DNA of 64,000 nt, taken from contig CM040451.1 in assembly GCA_022749755.1 (NCBI GenBank), positions 13,715,871 to 13,779,870 of the forward strand, written 5' to 3'. The notes under the pieces are model-generated. The model had not been told where the DNA came from, did no database searches, and saw only the letters and a list, made by a program, of their open reading frames with translations. Below, piece after piece: positions 50,601 through 63,544 of the stretch. This stretch comes from Azadirachta indica (lineage: Eukaryota > Streptophyta > Magnoliopsida > Sapindales > Meliaceae). A program made the translations under genes and the position numbers. How positions within the stretch are numbered: the stretch's first letter is position 1; every line of letters starts with the position of its first letter.

Positions 50601-51322
50601 GAAAGAGTGGACAATGCACTTTCCCTCGATTGTATGAGCACTCTGCACATCGTAGTGGTCTGACAAAAAGAGCTCTTTCGCTCCATGGAATTGTCTCCTT
50701 CCTCCAAGTGATTCCTCTGGGCGATAATACCACCGAACGCGAACCTTAACATTGCTTCGAGCATCAGATTCAATCTTCTCTATTCGGGCTACATATGGGG
50801 GCTTACCGGTGTCAGATGGTCGCATCAGCACACAATCCCCAACTGCAAAATCCACCAAAAATCCACTCCTTAATCATCCTAACACATTTCTCAACATGGA
50901 CATATCTATTCAAGATAAGGACCCAATTGCAAAAGCACCACAAATAAACTACTTAACCACCAAAAAAGAAACATCATTTCTTCATTTGGACAAACACATG
51001 CAAACAGATACAAAGAACAAAATTCCCGACAGCAAAACCATCAAATCAACATTTCTTACCATAGAAACGGACATTAAGGCGTACGTTCGCATCAGAAAAG
51101 AAATATCCAGATAAAAAACTGCCTCAAAATCACATCTTGACCATCAAAAATACCTTTTCTAACACCATACATATAAATAGCAAGACAAAATAATAAATGT
51201 TAGAGACAGCGTAAAGAGTACGTACCTCTAACAACCTTGTTGGTGCCTCTGATAGTATAAGATTCGAGGTCTCTTTTGCCAGTTTTCGTCTTGGTTGCGA
51301 TTCCAGGTCTAGTTTTGGCCAT
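47642..51322 (-). CDS. EBS: BAH-PHD chromatin reader, EBS/SHL type
   Basis: Five exons: 51322-51226, 50842-50500, 50404-50336, 49837-49699 and 47668-47642; 224 aa. The BAH domain spans about residues 25-140 and includes [38 protein letters not shown] and [18 protein letters not shown]. The PHD finger (about 147-200) has the C4HC3 ligands in [27 protein letters not shown] and HFVCSEC. The last nine-codon exon encodes a basic tail EPKRRKR, probably a nuclear localisation signal. EBS reads H3K27me3 and H3K4me3 in the nucleus and represses floral integrators such as FT. It is nearly identical to Arabidopsis EBS over the motifs I recall, closer than to SHL. The last intron is 2.0 kb and contains no other gene I can see. 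Confidence 0.94.
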
Positions 51323-52451
51323 TAAAACTAGGGTTTTTCGCAGCTAAAAATCGGAAAAGAATTTTTTTGAATGGAGACTTTTCAAGACGGGAAATTTTAT
51401 ATTTTAACGGTGGAAATGCAGAGTGTTAATGGTTTGAAACCTAGAATTTGGGAGAAAAAGAAACCCTAGTACCTCTTCATGGAGAAAGAGAACAGAAGAG
51501 AAGAAAAGAGAAGAGAGTGTCACTATAGAGCACAATTACAGTGTGTTTTTATGTGCAAGGTTAATTACATATTAAGTTAGCTAATAATTTTAATGAACTT
51601 AAAGGTATCTGTTTTATAAAAACGAAAACAAATCTCTGTTTTATACTTTTAATAGCAATATTATCTTTAATTTAAGGATGGTGATCTTCACCGTACAGTT
51701 GTCGTTTCCTATGTCCAATCATAGAGTGCCACCTGGAAATTTACTGCAGATCCAGATTTTCCCTTCGTCAGTGTCTCCTTCCTTCGCTGATAGTGTCCGC
51801 ACTTTCCACTGAACAAACACCCCTTCTTTGCAAATAATTAATTTTAGATCTCCATTTAGATGTTGATGGCGAAAGTACTTTGCAACATAGAATTCACAGA
51901 CACTAACATGCTTAAATTCATAGATTAATAACTGTAAAATTATCACATTGTTAATCAATAATAAGGTTGATAATAATCATGTCACACATTTTTCAATAGA
52001 TTACAAAAGCTGCATAAAATTAAAATACAAATTTCAATTTAATATTCTAATTTTGTAAGCAGGTAAAGATATGATGGGAATTGAAAGCTCCAAAAGATAT
52101 GTTCAACGTGCTAAAAATTCATGTTTCAAGTAATTGGAGGCAAAGCTACAAATAGTTTGCCTGCACTGCGGCAGCAAATTGACATACATATACATGTCTG
52201 GCGAAAGTTATGAATTTTCATAATTCTGCCATGGAAAAAACCTATGGCTTGTCTGGGTAACAATAAAATTCCTAGCTAAAAGATGCAAAACTGAATACAA
52301 TGAAAAGGGAATCCTGTCATGTATTTGAAATATTTTAGCACAACAGAAAGTACAAATTATTTTGGTTATTTTCTCCCTCTGCAGATAATTGAGAATTTTC
52401 TATTCATATTCAAGACTATAGGAGTACACGGCGCATAAGGCTGCCAATGCT
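51323..52451. other. EBS promoter and L4 3' flank
   Basis: The 51323-51560 part is purine-rich (GAGAAAGAGAA repeats) and probably the EBS leader and promoter. The remainder is AT-rich DNA leading to the 3'UTR of the ribosomal protein gene. A frame at 51719-51958 has no recognisable domain. Confidence 0.45.
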
Positions 52452-55400
52452 TCACCGGTTAATTGGAGTGTGCATTCGCTCTACAATCTTGTTCACAGCG
52501 TCGCGTGACATCACCAATGTGTCGTGCAGCAGGATGCTGTACACATTCAAACCCTGCAAAAGCATGATGTCAAAATGCTTGAGTTTTTGGATGACAGCCG
52601 AATGCCATCATAATTAATCCAAGCATCCAAGAGAACTTGCAATCAAGGCCATGCTTGACAGTTTTTCATAAGTCTAATATTCTTTGAACACAAAATCCCA
52701 AAAGTATTGATAAATAGGAATGATTTGAGTTGTGGATCTTACAATTGAGGGCAGCACGTTTATGTAATGAAGATTTTGTGTAGCCAGCTTCAGCTTTTCA
52801 TTTATGGGGCCACCATCGACTAGCAAAACCTTCTTTGTATTCTCCATTTCATTGTAATAGTTCACAATGTACTTGGTTTTATGTGTGGAGACCTCCAAAT
52901 TATCAAAAACCATGAGCTGTTCATTTACACAGGTCAGATTTTGTGAATCATGTAAAACTGAAAGCAATATACAGATCAAACATCAAGAGTCACAGCCAAG
53001 AAATATGGAACAATAAACACCCAAAAGCAACAACAGCGATGATTGATGAATGATCAAAATAGTCTCCAAATAAATTTCCCACATTAACAACAGAACATAA
53101 GACATATATGATGTGAGTAATACAAGTTGAGAACATAACAAGCGCCATTAGGGGGATACTTTAAACAATGTAAAACACAACCACACATGGTGATTGAACG
53201 TTCACCACAAGCAACGTGCTTGTCCTTACTCAAGAGAGCATTGCATTAAAGTAAAGAAGGAATAGGCAACTTTCTATGGACTTTTAACAAACAGCCATAC
53301 TGGTAAGATTGAGAAGATCACACCAACCTCTGGACTAAATAAGAATCATATTGCAAAGAGAAAAATAAACTGCTAGAGTGCAAACAAACAAAACTCAACT
53401 TCGCACAAGCCCAGCCTCCTTACTTGACAAATGAGATAACAGAGTGCAGATTACCAGAGAGAGAAATACATAGCTCACAATATGGAGTGTACGTGCTTTG
53501 GGTAATTTGGTTAGGATAAAACAGTAGTGTCTTAACCAGGAATGAAGATAAACAGAATTTTTGTTGTGGCACTACTAAAATGTCATCTATTTTTCACTTT
53601 TTTTGGGTCTAAAAGGGACCTCAGTATAAATAAAGTGCACACCAAAACTACTAGAATGGGTTAAAAAAGTTGCCTTATGAAATTTCAGACCCACCTAGTT
53701 TATACTTGTTATGAAAACTCTTACGTACCACATGAAAACTGCAGGACAATGAAAACTACTGAATAGTACTCGGTGAAATATCACCATTGAATCTGATATA
53801 TGTCAACTGCAGAACAGCAAATCATAGAAGCTTAAAGAGAACTATTCAAAAGAAATCAAATCAATGCTGAAAATATTACGTCCCTTCAGATTCCCCATAT
53901 ACCCAGTCTTGATTATACTGAACTTACAATGTCCACTGATACCATTAGACTCTGGTTGTGGTTATGTGTACGTGAGTGTTAGAGAGAGATTTACCTTCCT
54001 TTCTGCTGCTCGAGCAGATAGAGCAATCTTCAGCCCTAGACGCCTCACCTTCTTGTTCAGCTTTATAGCATGACTTCGGGGCTTTGGACCATGCATAGTA
54101 GCACCACCCCTGAACTATTTAACCATACATAAAATCATCAATATCCACAACTAAACATCCCAATGACACAATAGCAATGACATTTAACAAAATTAACAAA
54201 ACTGTTACATCAGGCATTACAATGCATTACCTGGGGACCACGTAACGTCCCATGTCTAGCTCGACCAGTACCCTTTTGTCGCCATGGCTTTCTCCCTGTT
54301 CCACTAACTTCGCTGATAGTTTTTGTTGAATGGGTTCCCTGATGATCAATCAATAAGCACATACTGATATCTATGTCTTTCACATGAAATACCCACAATT
54401 TACATTTACATACAACAACATAATATATAAAAATTGATCTTAGAGGGACCCAGAATTGCGAATAAATTTTCTTTAAACTTTCCCACCCATTAATTAAATG
54501 CTATAGGCATCTCAACATAATGACTTAGCATTACCTGTTGTCTTTTTGCAAGCTGCCATCTTACAACACGATGGATAATGTCCTTCCTAATAGGTACATC
54601 AAAAACATCACCAGCCAAGACCATGAAGCCCTTATCTTCATTTAGAAAATTTGTCACCGGAATTACAAGGTCCTGACAAAGTCCTGCATCGTGATACATC
54701 CCATGATTTGAAAACTTATCCATGATATACAATCAAAAGACAATCAATTTATCTCACAAATCCAAAGTTTATAACATCATTCATTATAAGATTAATGATT
54801 AAATCAAAGAAGAAATTAACAACTATAAATTATGCAAAGAATGTTTTGACTCTCCATACCTATTGTACGATCTGGTGTTAGCACAGTCTTCTTTGACAAT
54901 AAATCAGAAGGGAAACCACCTTCACTTGAGTCTGGAGTAAGAACAGTAGTTGAAAACTTTCGAAAATCAAGAAAAGACAAACCGCCCTACATCAAATGAC
55001 AGCAAAAAGGGGTTTCCAAAACCATTCAAAAGACTTGAAATTAAAGAAAACCCGAGACATGAATTTACTGAGGATACAAACATGCTGCATAAAACAATCA
55101 AACAATCAAACGTAGAGACTCAATAAAAAGCAATAAATAGACACAATTACTTCCCAAGTCTTGAAATATAATATAAGGATCACCTGAAAACATCTTAGCC
55201 AGCTAAATTACAAGGTCGTCTTCATAACAAGACTCTCTAAAACTCATAATCAATATGCCCGTTGAAGAAAACACTAAAAAAATTCGAAATTTACGAAATG
55301 AGATAAAATAAGAAGAGCAAATAGTAATTACCTTTAGATGAAATGAGTTATCCCCAGAAACAGCCCCATAGAGATCTGTTAAAAGTGTACAAAATAGAAT

Positions 55401-55581
55401 GATTTAGAAATTCATTAAATGAAACAATTCCATTATCCGGATAAACAAAAATTGAGAAACGATTTTATTTACCCAGAGAAGTTCGCATCGATTGATTCGC
55501 GAAACTCGGAGACTCGCCACGACCAAACGCAGAAAACAACCCAAAACGACTTAGAATCCTTCTAGAGACCGACAGCGCCAT
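52452..55581 (-). CDS. RPL4: Mitochondrial large-subunit ribosomal protein uL4
   Basis: Eight exons: 55581-55473, 55375-55332, 54986-54860, 54683-54535, 54338-54231, 54114-53995, 52916-52743 and 52553-52452; 310 aa. The N terminus [21 protein letters not shown] is an Arg/Ser-rich amphipathic presequence, typical of mitochondrial import. The uL4 core follows: [23 protein letters not shown], then the rRNA-binding extended loop with [28 protein letters not shown] and [15 protein letters not shown], and the C-terminal Rossmann-like part ending TPINR. It binds 23S-type rRNA near the exit tunnel. One intron (52917-53994) is over 1 kb. A chloroplast location is less likely because the presequence lacks the Ser-rich, acid-poor chloroplast style, but this was not tested. 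Confidence 0.92.
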
Positions 55582-56131
55582 ATAAACTTCGATGTCAGTA
55601 GCTATCAATCAGAAGAGGAAAAAAAGGAAGAAGGTAGCTGATGTCGTGGTTGAAATCTGGCCGTCGTATGATAAGGGAAAATAGATAGCCGTCAATATTC
55701 CCGCCGGTTTCAGCAAAGGAGGCGAGGGCGAGAGAATGAACAACTGAAAAACCCGAAACCAAAATTTCTCTGCGTCGGGCTTTTCGGGGTTTAAGGGAAG
55801 GCGAAGACAAGAGTATCCGGATTGGGCCCAATGGGGTGATTCTAATATGAAATCCCAACCAGCTGTACAAGTATTAACGACACGTCGTCCCAATTTATAC
55901 GACATATCGTCTTTCTACCGATTGGAAGCACGCCATTTTTCCTGTTGGCATTTGAGGAGCTCGTCATTATGCTTTGTTCATAACGTCGAGAACATGTTTT
56001 TCTCTGGTCTCGTTGAGGATATCATATACTAACCCTCTTAAAAAATTCTGAAAATTTTAGAAAAGACTATTTCAACGAGATTATTCAATAATTCAATTTT
56101 TTTTCTATTATTATCATAATATTAATGCTTA

Positions 56132-56181
<50 letters not shown>

Positions 56182-56703
56182 CATAAAATTAAATGAATAT
56201 ATGAGAAATTTTACTAAGTAAAACATACAATAAGCATGAAACACCAATCTCACTTAAAACTAGATAACAATCAATGATACTGAATAGAAGGTTCCCTTGC
56301 CGATTTTATTGGAAAGGTTCTCTGTTTCTGATTTTATTGGACGGTTAGGAACGTTGTTCTATAAGACTTTCTCTATCCTTTTAACTTTGTTTCAGCGACC
56401 GAAGTCAGGCAACTACACTAATAGCCATTCTAACACAGCTAGCACACGCCGGACTAGCAAATATTCTATTAAGAAGTCATGAACAGATTATATGTTCTAA
56501 TTTAACTGCAGTCTGAATTTATATTAAACAGCCTCCAAATGCATACAAGCGCTGTACGCATATATATGATCGTATATGAGATACATAAATCGCCCCATTA
56601 CATATAATATTGGGTTTATATAATAGTGGGTTTTGTATATATGAAATAATACACTACTATGATGCAAGATGATCAGCACGGTGATATAAATTGGCCCAAT
56701 TGT
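55582..56703. other. L4 promoter and STM 3' flank
   Basis: GC-richer DNA at 55600-56030 is the L4 upstream region; frames at 55595-55905 there are unsupported. From 56040 on it is AT-rich and contains a long TA microsatellite, followed by the 3'UTR of STM. Confidence 0.45.
56137..56182. repeat. (TA)n microsatellite
   Basis: About 46 bp of alternating T and A with a single C interruption near 56166, in the spacer between L4 and STM. Likely polymorphic. Confidence 0.85.
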
Positions 56704-59700
56704 TCAGAGCAGCGGCATAGAAGAGAGATCCACCGGAAAGGAATTACCCAGAACATTGTCCATATAATAGTGAGGTTGGTTAGCAGCAGCGGCATCCATC
56801 ACCATGAAATGCATATCTTCTGAAGGCTTCCAGTGCCGTTTCCTTTGATTAATAAACCAGTTGTTTATTTGCTTTGAATCCAGACCAGTTGATGCTGAAA
56901 GGGCCTGCTTCTGTGACTCCTGCTGACAAGTTTCAATCTCATATTAAAAAGATCAATTAGCAGCGTTCATATCTGTAAGATAACTATAAAAGAGGACACA
57001 AGAAACGCAAATGAAAAATGATATATTAGAGAACTAGCAAGCATTTACGTGCTTTAGTTTAGAACATTCAAGGAACCAAAAAGAGACCGCTTCTCTTGAA
57101 GTGAATGAATTTAAGATAAGTTATGATAATCAATTATCAGCATATAAATACCGATGGGTAAGGCCATTTGTAATGTTTGTTCCACCAATCCAATAACTGT
57201 TGCCTGGCTTCTTTAGGCAGCTTCCCTTTCTTTCTCTTCTTCATGAATTCCTGCTTGAGGCTACCTATACATCCACTGTACCTGCGCAGAAGCTGACCTT
57301 TCAGTTCCTGATCTTCTGCTTGGGGATCTATGAAGTCAATATTCACGTCTAAATCTTCTTCAGATGAACCATTCCTATCAAAAGCCTCACCGGGAGCTGA
57401 TGGCAACATCAACTAGTTAGCATCTAATGTGAATCAAGACTATAACACATTACTGCAACTAGTATCACGCTTGTTCATAAAAATACAGTATTTTACATGA
57501 TCAAACCACAAAATAGAAGCTCACAATTTGCGTAAATCAACCATAAATCCGTTTACATAATTGCCTTTGCAATTGTTCTATTCCTTGTTCCTTTTTGTTA
57601 CATGGCAGTATACTACTACACAATAATTAAGTACAGTAATTAATTTGTAGATCATATTTCCTCAAAGAATTCATAAATATAATAATACAGAAAATTAAAA
57701 TTTTATATAGGACATTCTTTTAATATGTACTGATCGAAGAATTCATAACTATTATATACGGAACTTGATGAATCACTTAGAGTGTATGTTATATTGATGC
57801 AAATGGTTTCAAGCAACAATAACTATTAAGCTGTAAACATCATGCATATATGATACATGTGGTGACTCGTTACACTGCATCATTGCAAATTAAACCTAGA
57901 CACATGTATAAGACAATATAAGGAAATTCTTTAGCGTCCTAAGAGCTTCCAAAAAATAAAAGAAACAGTGAAGAACTCGTACCAAAGTTCAAGATAACAC
58001 GTAAATTTCTACTTTTAACTCCGTTCGTGTTTCACAATTCCTTTTCAAACAAAAGTAACACTGCTGCTTTGCTCGTTTGAACAAACTGATGGCCTCAACT
58101 AATGAATCTCTATGAGAGTCATCAACAATTAATAGAGACTGATTGATTCAACAAGATTGGAATTACAGTGTTTTCCTGTCCCACAATAATCAACCTGGAG
58201 AGAGATTTTATATACAAGGTATTAGGGTATGGCATAAGCTTGTTCAGCACTTTAATTTATGGATCCTCCTATTCGCAGATTATATTGAGCTACAACCGAT
58301 TGTGAGAGATTGCATTAGATAAAATGATCAAAATCCACCATACCATGAAAAATGGTTTTAACTTATCTGTTGACTTACATTACATAAAATTTTTAACAAA
58401 GGACCCTAAATCCCAACATTGATAGTGTCCTATGTCTATGAAGCTTATACTGTTGGAAATAGGGACCTTTTTTTGGCTCCTAAGGCACCAGTTTCTCCAA
58501 GGCCAACAAGTAAAAATACCACCTAAATACCAGTGCGTGGGTCTACTTTTGCATCATTTTAACGCTCAAAAACGTGCTTTCCATGAAAAAAGTTCTACAT
58601 ACATAGTCTGAATTTCAGTTTTTCTAGTATTAGTCTCTTACAACTTTCTAAACATCCCATGCGCTAACTCAAGCGGTAAAGGTAAGATTCTAACAGAAGA
58701 TTAGGGGTGGCAGAAATTGGATAACATTGTTTATTCAAATAGTGAAGTGAATCACATCATTGAAAAAATGTATAATTGTATCAGCACAAATACACACACA
58801 CACATAAATATATATATTCACTTTTAAATATGTACATATCAAAAGCATCACTCAGATAAGGATAGACCTTGACATTCTTCCTCCTAACACATAAAAGGCT
58901 TTCACAAAATCTTGCTCTTAATTTTATTCTTTTTGTAAAGCTAAACCTGCTGAGCTGTTGCAGTTGCTTCAAAATTCTTATCATAATTGTAATTTGGAAG
59001 AACAAGGTTCCCCAAGAACTAAATTGTCAGATCAGTATACACTAATTAGATAGCAGTAAAAAGGTTCCAAGGCACAACGGAAAACATATGTGTTACTGAT
59101 AATTCCAAAGAAAAGAAAAAACCAATATCAGCAAAAAGAAACCATGGGAAAAAAAATGAAAACAAGATCCTTGCTTCCAAGATAAGAGTCAATAGCAGAA
59201 ACAAGTACGATGGCTTTAATTTAAACCTTCAAAGTTATCCATGTTTGTACAAGCATGCCTCATGAAGATCTAGGATTATAGTATAAAAATATTCTTTAGT
59301 CGTGCTCCAAACTAGACACTCAGGTTCAAACCCATCCTGAATTTGGAAGTGGTACGCAGAATATATTATTTATCTTACAGAAGTTACTCGTACTGTTCTA
59401 GCTGGCTCCTTTGGAAAATGTTTTTCTTATAAAGCCTCACTATCTCCTAGAGAACATAAAATAAATGAACTATGAAAGCCATCTTAACTATCACAGTAAT
59501 TAACTAATAACATTCAATAGGGATAATAATGACAAACCATTTTCTTCAACTCCGAGAAAAAGGTAAAAAAATATTTGTCAATATCTACTAATATAGAAAG
59601 AAGAAATCACAAGAAACCAATGCGCTTATAGCCCATGAACCACACAAACATCAAGAAGAGAATCAAAGCAAGAATATGTACCAAAATCTCCATCGTTTGT

Positions 59701-60846
59701 ATGAAACTATGAATAACCTAGTTTCTAGAACAGCTGAATAGCAACCTATATGTTAAAAAGATAAATGAAAAATAGAAAATGAAGAAACAAACCCAAAAGC
59801 GGAAGTACAAACCCCATTAAATTTAATTAGCTAACAAAAAGTTGTATTTCAAAATGAAGTGTGAAGAAAAAGATGGTATCACCAGAATTTGGAGAGGAAA
59901 CTGTGAGGGATTTGAATTGAGACTCGATTTTTTGCAGGAAAACCACAGCTTCCTTGAAGGGTTTTGAGAGTTCTTGCTCGTATTTGGTCAGCATCTCACA
60001 GTAAGCTTCCATGAACTGATCAAGGGCTGGATCTTCGCCGATGCAGCTCGAGCCACCGGCGGCCATCGTCGCCGCAGATGCGCAGACTTCTTCCAGTCTT
60101 GCCACCACTTCTGGCGGCGCCCCGACCTGCAGTTTGTTAAGTTAAATGTCGTCAGAAAAATTATCTTTGCTCTACAGAAAAGTTAAGAAATTAAAGCAAG
60201 AATATGACTTGCGTCTCCATCAAAGAAGCAAAAAGGTTTTGAGTTTTGACCTCTCTTTGTCTATGAACAGAAGTATTCTTACACAAAGTGTAACAACAAA
60301 TGAAAGAAGAAACAAAGTTTTGCCCTCGTTTCATAATTTTAGAAAGAAGATACAAAACTAAACACGAAATATATGTTATGTTTCAAGGAACTGAGTGTTT
60401 TGGAGTTCAAGAATTTCCTCTTGCACCTTCTGGCAATTGACATAAGCAGCCAGGAGACGATGATAGTGAGGATGAGCCATTATTTTAGCCTTGACAGTAG
60501 AAGAAGTGCTGCCATCGTTGCCTTCCATGACATAACACCCAGAATTGTTGTTATTGTTGCGGGTATCGTCAAGAATCAGAGAAGAATTACCACCAAAGCT
60601 CTTTCTGTTTTGGTTTAGATGGGTGATTGCAGCTAGGGGAAGAAATAGGGTGTTTGAGTCTGCATCAAGATGGTGCGGTTGTTCATGATGTTGATGATCA
60701 TGATCATGATGTTGATGATGTTGATGATGTTGATGATGTTGATGATGTGATGACATGAGAGGCATCATCATCATAGAACATAGTCCATTACTGTTGTCTC
60801 CAAAAGACATCAAACAAGAGGTAGTGCTGTTAGAACCACCTTCCAT
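56704..60846 (-). CDS. STM: SHOOT MERISTEMLESS, class I KNOX homeodomain transcription factor
   Basis: Four exons: 60846-60427, 60126-59883, 57396-57152 and 56919-56704; 374 aa. The start [11 protein letters not shown] plus MMMMP and the end YYMDNVLGN match the STM ends, separating it from KNAT1/BP, KNAT2 and KNAT6. Order: His/Gln-rich tract (residues 34-59); KNOX1 (about 117-158, [20 protein letters not shown]); KNOX2 (about 172-215, [21 protein letters not shown]); ELK (252-273); TALE homeodomain (about 274-336) with the three-residue loop extension at PYP and [10 protein letters not shown] (324-333). STM keeps shoot meristem cells undifferentiated, as a heterodimer with BELL proteins in the nucleus. 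The third intron is 2.5 kb, as is usual for the intron preceding the ELK exon in class I KNOX genes. Confidence 0.96.
60683..60750 (-). repeat. CAT/CAA trinucleotide array coding for a His-rich tract in STM
   Basis: A nine-base unit (plus strand TTGATGATG, coding His-His-Gln) is repeated about six times, with an imperfect CATGATCATGATCATGATG block coding Asp-His at one end. It gives residues 34-59. The unit is in frame, so length changes would not disrupt the reading frame. Confidence 0.85.
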
Positions 60847-60913
60847 TTCTCTCTCACTATCTTATCTTTTTTAAGTGTTTTTTCACTGGGGTTTTGCTTT
60901 GCTTTCCTTCCTA

Positions 60914-60921
60914 CTATATAG
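60914..60921 (-). promoter_or_regulatory. Possible TATA box of STM
   Basis: The minus strand reads CTATATAG 68-75 bases upstream of the STM start codon, the only good TATA match close to the gene. It would give a leader of about 40 bases. A longer leader starting farther upstream is equally possible. Confidence 0.3.
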
Positions 60922-60950
60922 CAATAATATGAACCATATTTCTCTATTTT

Positions 60951-61892
60951 CGCTTTCTCTTTCTCTTTCTCTTTCATACGCAACCTTTTCGAATTGCTGT
61001 ATATTTCTCCAGTGCTCTCCCGAGATTTATGCTACAACAATCAGCCTTTTTACAGAAATCCTAAACAGTGATAGTAGTAGTAGTCAGTTTTGTTATCCTT
61101 GTGAGTTTTTCTTTTTCCCTTTTTCTCTGGCAAAAGTCTGCTCAGGTCTACCTTTGGAAAATGGGTGTTAAATCTTCCTGGTGTGATCAACAACATTAAC
61201 TCTCACTTCTTCCTCTCTCTCTCTAGGGTTTCTTCCTTTATGAGTGAGAGAAAGTTTTCAGAGAAGATACAGAGCGCACGCGGGGTATCCAGAGAAAACA
61301 CAGAGAAAAAGAGAGAGATGAGATTAGAAGAAGAGATTATATTTGATGGGTGTCGTGTATGCTATCTTTGAGCCAAAGCTTTACCTTCCCAATGAAAACT
61401 CTCACCCTCTTTTCTTGCACTGCTACTGATGCACTGCCATTGCTGGCAAAAGATTGAAGAAAAATTTGTAAAAAAACAAATAGAGAGAGAGAGAAAGAAA
61501 TCAGATCAAAGCTATAGCGATAGGAATTATCATATCGAGGTAAAGCCAATAGGTTTTTCACTGTTGATTGATGAATGAAGAGAGAAGGAAAGATATTTTG
61601 TGCACGAAATCACTCTCCTCTCTTTCTTTTTTTTCTTCTATGAAAATAAAAAGAAATGTGGGTATTTAATTATTCATGGAACAGTGCTCTGACAAAAATC
61701 TTGTATGATTAATTATTAGACTGCGTCAAGCATCTAATACGTAATTATTTTCCACAATAGAGGTGCGGTTTTGAGCCCAAGAAGAAAATAAATCTAATTA
61801 ATAATTAATAATTAATAATTAATAATCAATAATAAAAAAGCTGGAATGAAAGTGGCGACAGTTTGAATGTCTCTTGAATTCGCTCTCTCTCT
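60951..61892. promoter_or_regulatory. CT/GA-repeat cluster upstream of STM
   Basis: Four tracts: CTTTCT repeats at 60951-60976, CTCTCT at 61213-61224, GAGAGA at 61482-61500 and CTCTCT at 61883-61892. Such tracts bind BASIC PENTACYSTEINE (GAGA-type) factors, which are known to regulate class I KNOX genes including STM. Function here is inferred. Confidence 0.45.
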
Positions 61893-63530
61893 AGTCTCAA
61901 CGTGTGTAGGTTTTTTCTTGTAGGCTTTAGCTTCATTCTCTCCTGTGGAGAACAGCTCCAATCCAGATGAACAATTTGTCTCTTTTCCTTTGTCCCCCCT
62001 GCATACCTAATTCTCCAACAATAATATATGTTATATTTAGTATTTTTCACTGTTACACATCGGTTTCTTACACTCTCTACAAATTAATGAGGGGCCTGCC
62101 ACTCCACGTCATATATATATTTATATTAGATCGATCCTACGAGACAGTATTCATGTTGTGCCCCTGCACCTTATTCCTTTTTTTCTTTTAACTTTTCTTA
62201 ATAAATCTGTTAGGAGAATTGCCGGTTCGATTTCAAACTAATTCGATCTTTTTCTCGATGATTTTCGAGTGAAATTCTTACAGTCTATGCAAAGAGAGTA
62301 CTGTTAAAATGAGGAAGTTGGCAAGATTCTTCGGGAAAATTCAACTTTAAATGGGTTAGATCCCAAGATACTCGATGTTTTGGGTAAATTTATACGTTAT
62401 TCCTTGACATTAAACTCTATAATTGGATTGATAAGCTTCATTTTTGGTGGGTAATGTATCAGCAATTACATAATTAGATGAAATATTTCATGTTGCATTT
62501 AGACGACATATATATGCATTTTCTTACAGTAATAACAACAGAAGTGACCTGAGAATCCAGAATTTGTAGAAAAATGGACTAAAACATTTATCAAATTTGA
62601 ACCTTTTAATCATCTCTTCTTCTTTAATCTCACATTTTCTACATAATTAATTTACACCCTGAAAAAAATTTAGATTAATTTGATTTTAACTTAGTTAAAT
62701 CAATCACATGATAAAACCACATCTGCTAATACACATATTAATAAAAAATTCAAGACAAAGGAAACGATTTACTGCTAGGGCTTTTGCAAAGAAAAACTGT
62801 TTTCTGAAACGGGGTTGAAGGGATTTACGTTTAGGGTTAGGGTTTGGAAGGTGTAGTACGCGAATCCTTCCCAACGGCATAAGAATAAAATTAAAGCAAA
62901 AGAAGAAACGACGTCATAGCAGTGGCAGTGGAGTCTGCAAGAATGAGAAGATGGTGTCGACAATTTCAAGCAAAAGCTTTATTTCTCTCATATTCATTCA
63001 CTTTACGTCATTTCTACCAACAGTTCCATGATAGATCAGACATAAAGAAAGAAAGAAATATAATAAATAAAATGAAAGAACAGCTAGATTGCAGCTGCTA
63101 GATGTGTGGTTCAATAAATGGAACTTTGAAAAATTTTAAATTTTAAAAGGAAAAGGAAAAACTTTTTTTGAATGCTTGAACGTGTTTGATAATTAGTTTT
63201 GTAGGGTTGTCTAGAAAGTTAATCGACTTTTTAATTAAACAACAATTCTGTTGTTAGCATTTTACTTAAATTTTGATTTTTCACTTTATAATTCCACTTC
63301 TTGTTTCACTTTAATTGGGTTTGGACATAGAAAGCCACCACAATATCATCGAAAAAGAAGATAAAAGATAAAATAATAATATGTTATTTCTAATTTAGAT
63401 TACAATAATAATATATATGCATGCAGTCATTTAGGAATATAAAAATTAATAAACAATACCAATTTAAATATTATCTACTAATCCACTAATTTTAATTTCT
63501 TAATATCTTAGATGCGTTTCCTTTCGTTCT
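61893..63530. other. STM upstream DNA without recognised genes
   Basis: AT-rich sequence. Frames at 61967-62191 and 62775-62969 have no domain, weak codon bias and no splice context. I did not recognise the conserved STM upstream boxes described for eudicots, because I cannot recall their exact sequence. Confidence 0.4.
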
Positions 63531-63544
63531 AATCTCAGCATCTG

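Noticed and set aside
60683..60750. Regularly spaced repeats in STM exon 1 resembling a CRISPR or minisatellite array
   Set aside because: The repeats are a nine-base in-frame coding array without spacers; they encode a His-rich tract.
61337..61561. Minus-strand frame upstream of STM
   Set aside because: Ser/Phe/Leu-rich translation of a CT-rich tract; more likely promoter or leader DNA than a gene.
62775..62969. 64-codon minus-strand frame near the right end
   Set aside because: No domain and no flanking exon; left as unannotated STM upstream DNA.
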